Shown one piece after another: positions 1 through 8,516 of a DNA stretch of 64,000 bases. Positions within the stretch are counted from its first letter, which is position 1. The number at the start of each line of letters is the position of its first letter. The stretch lies in NCBI GenBank assembly GCA_036245525.1, contig BTPG01000006.1, forward strand, positions 97,158,585-97,222,584, written 5' to 3'. The notes beneath the pieces are model-generated. The model was not told the origin of the DNA, ran no database searches, and was given only the letters and a program-made list of their open reading frames with translations. The stretch comes from Semisulcospira habei. Lineage: Eukaryota > Mollusca > Gastropoda > Semisulcospiridae. A program made the position numbers and the translations under genes.

Positions 1-362
1 TTTCTTTCGCTCGCTCCTGCACGTGCTTGCACACACTCTTGTCTCTCGTGTTCAGGTTCTTTCCGAGTCTCTCTCTTACGCGATTTTTCGTTGACGTCAT
101 TTTTACTTTTTCCGCACTTTTGTTCTTCCTTTTCTTTTCTTTTATTTTACGTCACCTCCTTCAGTTGCCACATTCCTTCTGCCATTGAAGATAAGTAGCG
201 GCTAATCTCTATGTTTGTTTGTTTGTCTATTTTGACAAAGGGTATTTACCCGAAATATTAATAAATTGTGTTGTACCCGTCTTTTCTAAGCGTGTTTCTT
301 TCTCCGTTGGGTACTTCTTTGCATATTACACGCTTGGCAGTCACCTTTTTGGTCTGGATTGA
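1..362 (+). repeat. PLE 5' terminal repeat (pLTR), cut by the window start
   Basis: Positions 1-362 are repeated without visible difference at 11807-12168. The copy is T-rich and carries the region just upstream of the PLE ORF. A potential short stem (GGGT at 240-243 with ACCC at 248-251) precedes GAAA at 252, but no canonical hammerhead core was found. Confidence 0.8.
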
Positions 363-414
363 TTATTTCTCTTTGACTGCATCTCCATGTTTGTCTCGTT
401 GTGCTTGTACTAGC

Positions 415-3400
415 ATGCCTTCGTCAGCTTTTTTCACTGGCTTGCATTCACGTTTGGTTTCACGTTTTGCTTTTTTACCACCGATTCTTTTCTTTTTGTC
501 CTTTTCTTATGCTAAAACTATTTTTTCTAAAACTAAATGCTCCAGTCATCTCGCTTTTCTCAAAAAATGTATTCGCCTTCGTATTATTCCTGTTGGTTTT
601 CAGCTTAAACATTCTCCTTCCGATCTGAATAATTCTTCTCTTTTGCAGGCGACTAACACAATTCTTGAAAAAACTAGCTTTAAGTTAATGACGTGTCACA
701 TTCAGTCATTAAATCACAAGATCTCCGATCTTGACTCCACTCTTGTTATCTTGAAGAGACAGCTGATTCAGCTGTGTGATATTCATACTGTCTTCTTAAT
801 TAAATCTGTTGTGCATGATTTTAATACTCTTGTGCATGCCCATGTCACTAAAACTAAAGATCATAAGCTATCCAAATTCAACACTAATCGCAGCACACAC
901 TCTGCTTCAGCGGTCCCTCTTCCTACCCAATGTGATACCCGGCGTTTGGTTGTGCCTACTGTCCATCCGATTACCACGCTTGGTGCTGACTGTGGTTCTG
1001 GTGTTGGTGCCGTGATCCTCACATCGGCTTCATTTTCTGGACTGGACGGTTGTGCCCCAGCGCTGACGCTGACCCACGGAGCTGCCCTTGATGCCACATC
1101 TTTGACCTCCTCCGGGCCGGAGCCTGTTGAGGGTGATACTTCTTCCAGTGACGATAACTCTACCCAGGATGGTTGCGCTGCTCACGCTCCTGTTTTGGTC
1201 GTTCGAGCTGCCCGTCCTCTGCCATTGTCCAAAGTTGAAGACTGTTTTCAGGATGGTGTTGCCGTTCACGTGCCTACGTTGGACGTTGCCGCCGCCCCTT
1301 CTCTTCCTTCGTCCGGAGAGGTGAACTCCGATGCTTACGGAGAGATTGGTGTTGCCGCCTGCGCACCCACGTTGGACGTTAGAGGCACCCCTCCTTCGAC
1401 TTCCGTTTTACATGACGTTGATGCCACTTGCACTCCGTTGCTTACTGTGATAAAAGACCCCTCTAGTCCTTTGTCTGACGCTGTAACCACTACGCACCTC
1501 CACTGCGCCTTCGTCGGTACTACTACACCTCACAGAAATCTAGTACAGTGCATTCCTGAAGATTTAACTCTGACACACGATGAAAGAGCTGTCCTCTCCA
1601 GAGGTTTAAAGTTTATTCCAAGGCAGCCTACTATAAACAAATACGAACTCATCAGAGATCTGCAGAAATTCTATAGGTCTCTTAGATGGATGGCTGTCCT
1701 GGGCCATCGACCGAGAACTCAGAAGGTTGGTGACATCTTCGTTGATCATTTTGACACTCCTGTCCGAAGAGAACCACCTCATGGTAAACTTCCTGAACTC
1801 GAATGCTACATTAAGAAGACCATGTCTGACATTGGACAACTCAAATTCAAACCCATTCCTCACTCTAATCTCACTAAATCTGAACTGGACGCTCTCAACA
1901 ATCTTCGTAACAGAAGCGACATCGTAATCAAACCAGCCGATAAAGGTGGCGCCGTCGTTGTATGGGACAGAGGTCTGTACATCAAAGAGGCTTACAGACA
2001 GTTAGAGAACCCAGAACACTACCAACACCTTGACGAATGCTCCCTCCAAGCTGATCAAAAGCGCATCTCTAAGACAGTCAAAGAGATGATTCTTAAAGGA
2101 GAGCTTCCTTCCACAGCTAATCTCCTCATAAAAAAGCGGCCTAAGCAACCTAACTTTTACCTTCTCCCAAAAATTCACAAACTCAACAATCCCGGCCGCC
2201 CCATAGTGTCAGCTTGCAGCTGTCCCACTGAACACATCTCCGAATACCTGGACATCATCTTCCAACCCTTTGTCCAGTCTCTACCTACCTACATTAAAGA
2301 CACCAACCATGCTCTAGAGATCATAGACCAAGTCAACCAGAAACAACTTTTCAAACCTGAACTGTTGTTTTCCCTTGATGTCACTTCACTATATACTGTT
2401 ATACCGCACAATGACGGCCTCAATGCACTTGCATACTTCCTCAACCAAAGAAGTCATAAACAACCTCCTACTCATACACTTCTACGTCTGGCTGAATTGG
2501 TTCTCTCTCTTAACAGTTTCACCTTTGATGGCGTCACCTTTGCTCAGTGCAGTGGCGTAGCGATGGGCACAAAAATGGGACCCAGCTATGCTTGCCTTTT
2601 CATGGGTTTCCTTGAGCAACAGATTCTTCAGCAATACACTGGGCCTGTCCCTGAGATGTATAAACGCTACATCGATGACGGTTTAGGAGCTACTCACATG
2701 ACCCAAGCTGCACTTTTAGACTTCATTCACTTCGTGCAGGACTTCCACCCATCCATCAAGTTCACTTACACTATATCAGCTACTTCAGTCGACTTTCTGG
2801 ACATGAACATCAGGATTGACTGCGGAATGTTGAAAACTTCAATACATTACAAACCTACCGACTCACATTCCTACCTCGACTACCGATCTTCTCACAACCC
2901 CAAAACTAAAAACAGCATCCCTTATTCCCAGTTTCTTCGGCTAAAAAGAATATGTTCCGAAGAATCAGATTTTGATGTTCAATCCAAAGAAATGGCTGGA
3001 TTTTTCATCGACAGACACTACCCACATACTGTTGTTCAAGGATCTCTCCAAACGGTTCAAAAACTTAGTCGCGCGAGTACACTGCAGACTAAACCTACCG
3101 CTGATAGTGACAGACCTATCGTAACCATGATCTACCATCCCCACACCAATCCGGTGCGTAAAATCCTTCTTTCTAACTGGGGTCTTTTGTCATCCAGTCA
3201 AGAATCTGCTGCTATCTTTTCTGAACCTCCGTTGGTAGCTTTCAAGAGGGATATTAATTTGCGGGACATGCTTGTTCGCTCTACTCTCAAGCCTCGTCAT
3301 ACCACCAGAGCCTCCGGCTCCACTCCGTGCAATGTTCCTAATTGCAAGACGTGTCCTTTTATTTGCCCTTCCACCGTGGTCAATGGTCCACGTTACAAAT

Positions 3401-3723
3401 TCAACATAGACAGATACTTCACGTGTCAAACCACCAACGTGATTTATGTCATCTCCTGTGTTAAATGCGGCCAACTCTATGTTGGAGAGACGGAAAGAAC
3501 CATCAACGACCGTTTCAAAGAACATCTTCAGTCTGTCAAGTACCAATACAACAGACCGGTCGGACGACATTTCAATCAGGCCGACCACTCCGTCTCAGAC
3601 ATTCGAGTTAAAGGCCTCTGGCTTATGCAAGCCAGTAATGTCTGGGCCAGGAAAGACCGTGAAAAATTTCTGATTAATAAACTGGGCACTGTGGCGCCAC
3701 TCGGGATGAATATGAAAGATTAA
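415..3723 (+). CDS. Penelope-like reverse transcriptase with C-terminal GIY-YIG endonuclease
   Basis: This 1102-residue ORF copies the element's RNA and nicks the target DNA. The frame is open from 268, but the first in-frame ATG is at 415, so I start there. Residues about 1-380 are Ser/Thr/Pro/Ala-rich without a recognised domain and contain imperfect repeats (about 1045-1490). The reverse transcriptase follows, with a DKGGAVVVW block, a LPKIHK block, catalytic SLDVTSLY (Asp near residue 655), an AMGTKMGP block and YIDDG (near residue 752). The C-terminus has a Cys-rich stretch (CNVPNCKTC) and a GIY-YIG nuclease signature near residue 1009 (VIYVISC, then YVGET and an R..EH segment). DKG plus a C-terminal GIY-YIG domain is diagnostic of PLEs carrying the endonuclease. 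The frame has no stops, so the copy may be active. An upstream intron is possible. Confidence 0.93.
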   Translation: MPSSAFFTGLHSRLVSRFAFLPPILFFLSFSYAKTIFSKTKCSSHLAFLKKCIRLRIIPVGFQLKHSPSDLNNSSLLQATNTILEKTSFKLMTCHIQSLNHKISDLDSTLVILKRQLIQLCDIHTVFLIKSVVHDFNTLVHAHVTKTKDHKLSKFNTNRSTHSASAVPLPTQCDTRRLVVPTVHPITTLGADCGSGVGAVILTSASFSGLDGCAPALTLTHGAALDATSLTSSGPEPVEGDTSSSDDNSTQDGCAAHAPVLVVRAARPLPLSKVEDCFQDGVAVHVPTLDVAAAPSLPSSGEVNSDAYGEIGVAACAPTLDVRGTPPSTSVLHDVDATCTPLLTVIKDPSSPLSDAVTTTHLHCAFVGTTTPHRNLVQCIPEDLTLTHDERAVLSRGLKFIPRQPTINKYELIRDLQKFYRSLRWMAVLGHRPRTQKVGDIFVDHFDTPVRREPPHGKLPELECYIKKTMSDIGQLKFKPIPHSNLTKSELDALNNLRNRSDIVIKPADKGGAVVVWDRGLYIKEAYRQLENPEHYQHLDECSLQADQKRISKTVKEMILKGELPSTANLLIKKRPKQPNFYLLPKIHKLNNPGRPIVSACSCPTEHISEYLDIIFQPFVQSLPTYIKDTNHALEIIDQVNQKQLFKPELLFSLDVTSLYTVIPHNDGLNALAYFLNQRSHKQPPTHTLLRLAELVLSLNSFTFDGVTFAQCSGVAMGTKMGPSYACLFMGFLEQQILQQYTGPVPEMYKRYIDDGLGATHMTQAALLDFIHFVQDFHPSIKFTYTISATSVDFLDMNIRIDCGMLKTSIHYKPTDSHSYLDYRSSHNPKTKNSIPYSQFLRLKRICSEESDFDVQSKEMAGFFIDRHYPHTVVQGSLQTVQKLSRASTLQTKPTADSDRPIVTMIYHPHTNPVRKILLSNWGLLSSSQESAAIFSEPPLVAFKRDINLRDMLVRSTLKPRHTTRASGSTPCNVPNCKTCPFICPSTVVNGPRYKFNIDRYFTCQTTNVIYVISCVKCGQLYVGETERTINDRFKEHLQSVKYQYNRPVGRHFNQADHSVSDIRVKGLWLMQASNVWARKDREKFLINKLGTVAPLGMNMKD

Positions 3724-4062
3724 CATTGTTTACCTTGCTTGTGTCTGCTACTTTACCTCACTGATTTACTACTCACTAATCAGTTACGTGATGTTGGCGC
3801 TGGTTGATATGTACATTTCCCTTGGGGACTTTCTCAGCGCTGGCCGAACGTTTAGTTGGATCCCTTGCCCTTCCCTGTCGGGCACCGGGTCTCCGGCTCA
3901 CGGTTTGATACGCGGTTTTGGGGCGGGGCGATCGTGTGCATCCCTTGGGGATGTATGTGGTCGTCTTGTTGCGTACCTGTGTGTTTTTCTGTGGGCTGGT
4001 GGGTGCCCGTTGGGTGGGGTTGGTGGCTCTGGCTGATTGTCTTCCGCCCCCCCCCCCCCCCT

Positions 4063-4093
<31 letters not shown>

Positions 4094-4133
4094 CCTTACT
4101 CCTTCCCCCCTTCCCCCCCCCCCCCCGCCCCCA

Positions 4134-4211
<78 letters not shown>

Positions 4212-4518
4212 CCTTATTTTTTGAGTTACCCTTGAAGACGGTTTCACAACTACCTACTCTCCACTTATACCAATATTCTCTTACTGATTTTGATTCTTTG
4301 CTTTGTTTTCATGACTTATTACTTGTTGTGTACCGTGCTAAATGCTGGGTTTTTTTTCCCGGGGTCCTCCCGTTTTTCCCCGAGGTAGTCCTCAACTTGA
4401 AGGTGATATAAAGTTTGCCTTCGGGTTGGTGTTTAGCAGGCTTTGTGTATTAGACACTCAGCCTACTTCGTGCCCAAGGGTACTCCCCATTCGTTCTCTC
4501 TCTCTTTCTCTCTCTCCG

Positions 4519-4590
<72 letters not shown>
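3724..4590 (+). repeat. PLE 3' region with homopolymer and CT microsatellites
   Basis: After the ORF there is about 320 bp of unique sequence, then poly-C and poly-T runs (4048-4130), a CT array (about 4139-4208), about 290 bp of unique sequence and a second CT array (about 4498-4590). No ORF here is believable: the Ser/Leu or Arg/Glu strings come from translating CT. The second CT array is where the LINE appears to have inserted, because CT repeat resumes directly after the LINE tail at 11697. Confidence 0.75.
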
Positions 4591-4591
<1 letters not shown>

Positions 4592-5098
4592 GACGCGCCA
4601 TCTTGCTGATGTGCGCATCGCGTGTAAGATTCTCTCCATTCATTTGGACACTGTGCTGGCAAGGTTTACTCTGCAAGTATGATTCTTGGCAGAGTGTTTG
4701 TGCTTAGTGAAAACTCTGCAATGGTGTAGTTTCAGGACTGTCAACTTCATATTTCGCAGAGGGCAGCATTTCAAGTTTTCCTGCTGTGCTGCCGCGCTTG
4801 TCAGAAGGCCACCGGCTTGTCAGCCGGCCTAGCTGCTGGGGGAGGCTTGTGCCTCAGCGCGCCGGTACCAGTTGTGACCCAGTTTCTCGGCTCGCCTCAG
4901 TGGAACAAACTAAGTATGCAGTACTAGTGGCTGGACCAAACAGCCGCCGCGCCTAGCGAGGCGCTGCATAATATCACTCTGATAGAGTGGTCTTTGACGC
5001 CGCTTCTCGGCGTTACGGGTGAAACACTCTAGTTGTTCAGCAATCATGCTGACTCGCTTCGAGTAAAGTGACAATGGCGACACCACCATCTCTATACA

Positions 5099-7636
5099 AT
5101 GGGCCCGATAACCCGCTCCACTGCAGCGAATTCACGTCTCTCCCTTGAGAAAATTACAAGAACAAGAGACCCTATACAAGTGACCTTTGAAAGTATTTCA
5201 ACCCGTGTACCCCTGTGGAGACATGCTCTATACACCATATACGCACGAGAGTCTATGCCCCCTGGCGTGACACTGCACTGGCAAGACAGGGACAAAAACC
5301 AAGATGAACTGAGTATTGTAGTTCCCATCGACCCTCCCTACCCAAGTGAACTTTTTGAAACAATAATTCAGCTCAAGAATGATACAAAGAAACTTATTAC
5401 CATAACAATATATTATACGACCGGGACTGTTTGTGTACAGGGCAACTGCTGCCAAGAGTGGGTGAACGATGAGTTCGAACTATTAAAAGACACTATAAAC
5501 AGAATGGATACATCCTCACAACCAGCATCCCCTGACGTCCACAATGGCGACTCTATGACTGAGTGCGCTGATGGGATTAGTGTACTCGCCGACAGCGAAG
5601 CCCTTCTCGCCACTCTCGAACCAAACAGCGTACTCGCCACGGGGACAGACGACATCACCAGCGACCCCCCTGCCAACTCCAACGTTACTATTTCCCAATC
5701 AAAGGTTTCACTCAACCATGCAAGCAGTTGTGAAATTGCTCCAGCAACCCTTGATGGGGACAAGGGCGACAATTCTCCGCCAGCCGAGGCTGACATACCG
5801 CCTGATATGTCCTCGGCCGAGGTCACGCCCCATACAAACACCTTCCCACTCATCAACTGTGTGCCCCCTCCTCTCTCTGTAGAGGCACAAGTCTCGGCGC
5901 TAAACCAGTGCATGGCTCAGATGCAGCAACAACTAGTGCTGAATGCTGCAACCATCGATAGCCTGCAAGCCGAGCTGCAGAAAGTGCGCACTGAGCTCTC
6001 CGATGTTAAGAGCCAGTGCGCTGCGCATGCTGAGGAACTGGCGCGTGTTGACAGCGTCGTCCGTGACAACGAGACTAAAGCCAAGAACAGCGTGAAGGCA
6101 GCGGAAGAGTATGCTGAGGGTGTCAATTCGGCTGTCGACGACCTATCCACCAGCCATGCTGCTCTCAGTGAAAAGGTACTCCAGCTTACCAGCAGCAGGG
6201 ACAACCAAGCCGGTAAGCTGAAGGAACTCAGAAAGCAAGTTGAGGCCGTGGTAAAACAGACGCATCATACCACCGATCAAACTGAGGTGAAAAGCCCCGC
6301 TGACCCCACACTCCCGCCTCAGCCTCACAAACCCTCTGAAGCCCAAGATGTCGCATCGAAGAGTGCTGTTCTCGCACAGGTGCATATAGAAAACAGGTTC
6401 TCTGTTTTATCTGACATAGATGAGAACACCCAAGGACCCAGCGCTGATAACGGTAACACCATCGACAAAACAAGTACTGGCAGCAGCAGTAGTAACGGCA
6501 GAGGTGATAGTGACAGCAATCACAGCCCCACACCCCTACACCAGCTCCAGTGTCTTCAGGTCCGGCCAGACGTCAACACACTCCTCATCGGCGACTCCAT
6601 CCTCAAGAACGTGGACGAGCGGAGGATGTCGGTCAATGGTGCCGTGGTCCAGAACCTGTCGGTTTCAGGATTGACAGTGAGTGACGTCGCTGAGTGGCTA
6701 AGGAGTCTACCGCCGTCGCCAAATATCCGCCGTGTGACCTTACACGCGGGGATAAACAGCTGTAAAGTGGGCGTGGTCAGCAAGCAGTCATGGGTGCAGC
6801 TTATCCGCAGACTCCGTGCAGCCTTTCCTAATGCCGCCCTGTTTACGTCCTCCATCATTCCTGGAGGGGCCCACCACTACCTGTCGAAGGCCGTGTTCCC
6901 CTCCAACGACAACTTGCGGGCAACGTGCGAGCAAGAGAAGGTCTTTTACATCGACCATATGCCGGCCTTCATTACTTACAATCTGGCACCGCGCAAGGCC
7001 TTGTTCCAGAAAGACCGGATCCACCTGACTCCTGCCGGTACCAGAACACTGGCACTCAACATCAGGTTTGCTGGAGTGCCGCGCCGTGCACCAGGTGACG
7101 GACCCATCGTAGATCGCCGCAACCAGCAGCATCAACAGCAGGATGACTGGTCTTATCAACACAATCACAACCAGTCGGGCAGTGGCAGAGGGCCAAAGTT
7201 TACGCACGTCCACTACTCCCAACCCAGCCTCTCCCAACATCACTCCCAGACAAATTGCCCCTCTACCAGCCACCCTCTATCCCCTAGTTCCCAGGCCAGC
7301 CACTTGCCTGCAAACTATGCCAGCCGCAGCCACTCCATGTCCAACCGTGTGCAACCTGGCCATCCCTCTGCGTACTGTCCTCAGCCAGGTCACGCCAAGC
7401 CATTTACAGTGACGGAGGAAGAGTTTCCCCGCATGCCGCCCCCGCCTCAGGACAACTCGAGAATCAACAGCGCTCTCCAGGCTCTGGCCACTCCTAAAAC
7501 CGCAAGTACCCCGGCCAGGGGGTGGGAGACCCCTGCAGCTATCCCCGGAGACAACGACTCGCAGGTAATGCGCGTACTGGCGCAGCTGCTTCAGCCATTT
7601 ATCCAGGGGTATATCAGTCAACAAACAGGTTTTTAG
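5099..7636 (+). CDS. LINE ORF1 protein with coiled coil and SGNH esterase domain
   Basis: This 845-residue protein probably binds element RNA and forms the ribonucleoprotein. Residues about 1-130 form a small conserved N-terminal region (with VQGNCCQEWV). A variable acidic linker follows, then a coiled coil at about 270-390 (QAELQKVRTELSDVKSQ and following heptads). An SGNH-hydrolase/esterase domain spans about 490-660: GDSIL with the nucleophile Ser near 500, an AGIN block, and DRIHLTPAG with Asp near 639 and His near 642. The tail (about 670-845) is rich in Gln, His, Ser and Pro. Esterase domains in ORF1 are known from CR1-type LINEs. The ATG at 5099 is preceded by an out-of-frame ATG at 5074 that opens a short upstream ORF. 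No stops or frameshifts are present. Confidence 0.9.
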   Translation: MGPITRSTAANSRLSLEKITRTRDPIQVTFESISTRVPLWRHALYTIYARESMPPGVTLHWQDRDKNQDELSIVVPIDPPYPSELFETIIQLKNDTKKLITITIYYTTGTVCVQGNCCQEWVNDEFELLKDTINRMDTSSQPASPDVHNGDSMTECADGISVLADSEALLATLEPNSVLATGTDDITSDPPANSNVTISQSKVSLNHASSCEIAPATLDGDKGDNSPPAEADIPPDMSSAEVTPHTNTFPLINCVPPPLSVEAQVSALNQCMAQMQQQLVLNAATIDSLQAELQKVRTELSDVKSQCAAHAEELARVDSVVRDNETKAKNSVKAAEEYAEGVNSAVDDLSTSHAALSEKVLQLTSSRDNQAGKLKELRKQVEAVVKQTHHTTDQTEVKSPADPTLPPQPHKPSEAQDVASKSAVLAQVHIENRFSVLSDIDENTQGPSADNGNTIDKTSTGSSSSNGRGDSDSNHSPTPLHQLQCLQVRPDVNTLLIGDSILKNVDERRMSVNGAVVQNLSVSGLTVSDVAEWLRSLPPSPNIRRVTLHAGINSCKVGVVSKQSWVQLIRRLRAAFPNAALFTSSIIPGGAHHYLSKAVFPSNDNLRATCEQEKVFYIDHMPAFITYNLAPRKALFQKDRIHLTPAGTRTLALNIRFAGVPRRAPGDGPIVDRRNQQHQQQDDWSYQHNHNQSGSGRGPKFTHVHYSQPSLSQHHSQTNCPSTSHPLSPSSQASHLPANYASRSHSMSNRVQPGHPSAYCPQPGHAKPFTVTEEEFPRMPPPPQDNSRINSALQALATPKTASTPARGWETPAAIPGDNDSQVMRVLAQLLQPFIQGYISQQTGF

Positions 7637-8516
7637 TTCATTGTTTAAAAAACAACATGTTTACAGCAACAACAAAACAAAAAACAACAACGATCGGTGG
7701 TGTTTCGTCGTTCCATTAATTCTAGCGATTGACAGTTCATTTCTGATTCTATTCCTTGATAAACGTGTGTATTCGACACCGCTATTACTTTACTTGTAGG
7801 CATTCGTTCGGGACTGTGCCTGTGGACTTTTATTTTATGTATTTGTATTTCTGACTGTTCAAGAACTCTTGTTAGCTTGTGGACAGTGCGCAGTAAGCAA
7901 AACTTTTGGTGATCAATGTGCCACTGTAGTGTTATGTATTTTGCGATGACCAAGAACAGTTACGATCATCATTTTCTGTGTCGTTCGTTCGTTCGTCGTG
8001 GATAAAGTCTCTCCGAGACTAGAATATCATTGATCCGTTAGTTTACTACTGTGTCGGAGTACTCTGTGTGTTTTATACGAGGTCAGTCAGTGCTTGTTCG
8101 AATACCAGCAGACTATCAGCGTGAAGGAAACTCGATTGAATCAAGACGATTCAATCAAGCTTCAATTTACCAGTGATAACTGTGTCTCCGCTTTACTTCG
8201 CTGAGCAGTATCGAGTTGAAAGCGGATTACCAAACCCCGGCCAGTATTGTGCTCGTGTGCGGCTGATACGCCTAACTGAACTTGCTATCGGGACTTTGAT
8301 GTTCGAGCAGTTGGATTATTTCCCTGCCGACGAGTCTGCTAAATCATTTCATTGTGTCTTATCCATTTACCAGCTTTATATATACATAGGCATTTGTGCT
8401 GTTTCATTTAATAATCTCAACGTATACTTCCTTCTTTTGACATTTTACTTTGTAGTTGTTGTTGTTTGTTCTGTACAAATTTGCCTTACTCCGTAATAGA
8501 CATAAATTTGAAAGTT
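7637..8516 (+). other. Inter-ORF spacer of the LINE
   Basis: These 880 bp between ORF1 and ORF2 are AT-rich and contain no recognisable domain. The frame leading into ORF2 is open from 8466 but has no ATG before 8517. How ORF2 is translated so far from ORF1 is not evident from the sequence. Confidence 0.6.

Noticed and set aside
237..300. Possible hammerhead ribozyme in the PLE terminal repeat
   Set aside because: A short stem followed by GAAA is present (240-255), but the CTGANGA core is replaced by TTGACAA with an extra base, so the catalytic fold is not supported.
268..414. PLE ORF start at 268
   Set aside because: The codon there is GTG. The first ATG in frame is 415, and the preceding 147 bases belong mostly to the terminal repeat.
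3852..4682. Ser/Leu and Arg/Glu-rich ORFs
   Set aside because: They are translations of CT/GA microsatellites and homopolymers.
8466..8516. LINE ORF2 start at 8466
   Set aside because: It is a TTG codon. ATG 8517 lies directly before the endonuclease domain and is the better start.
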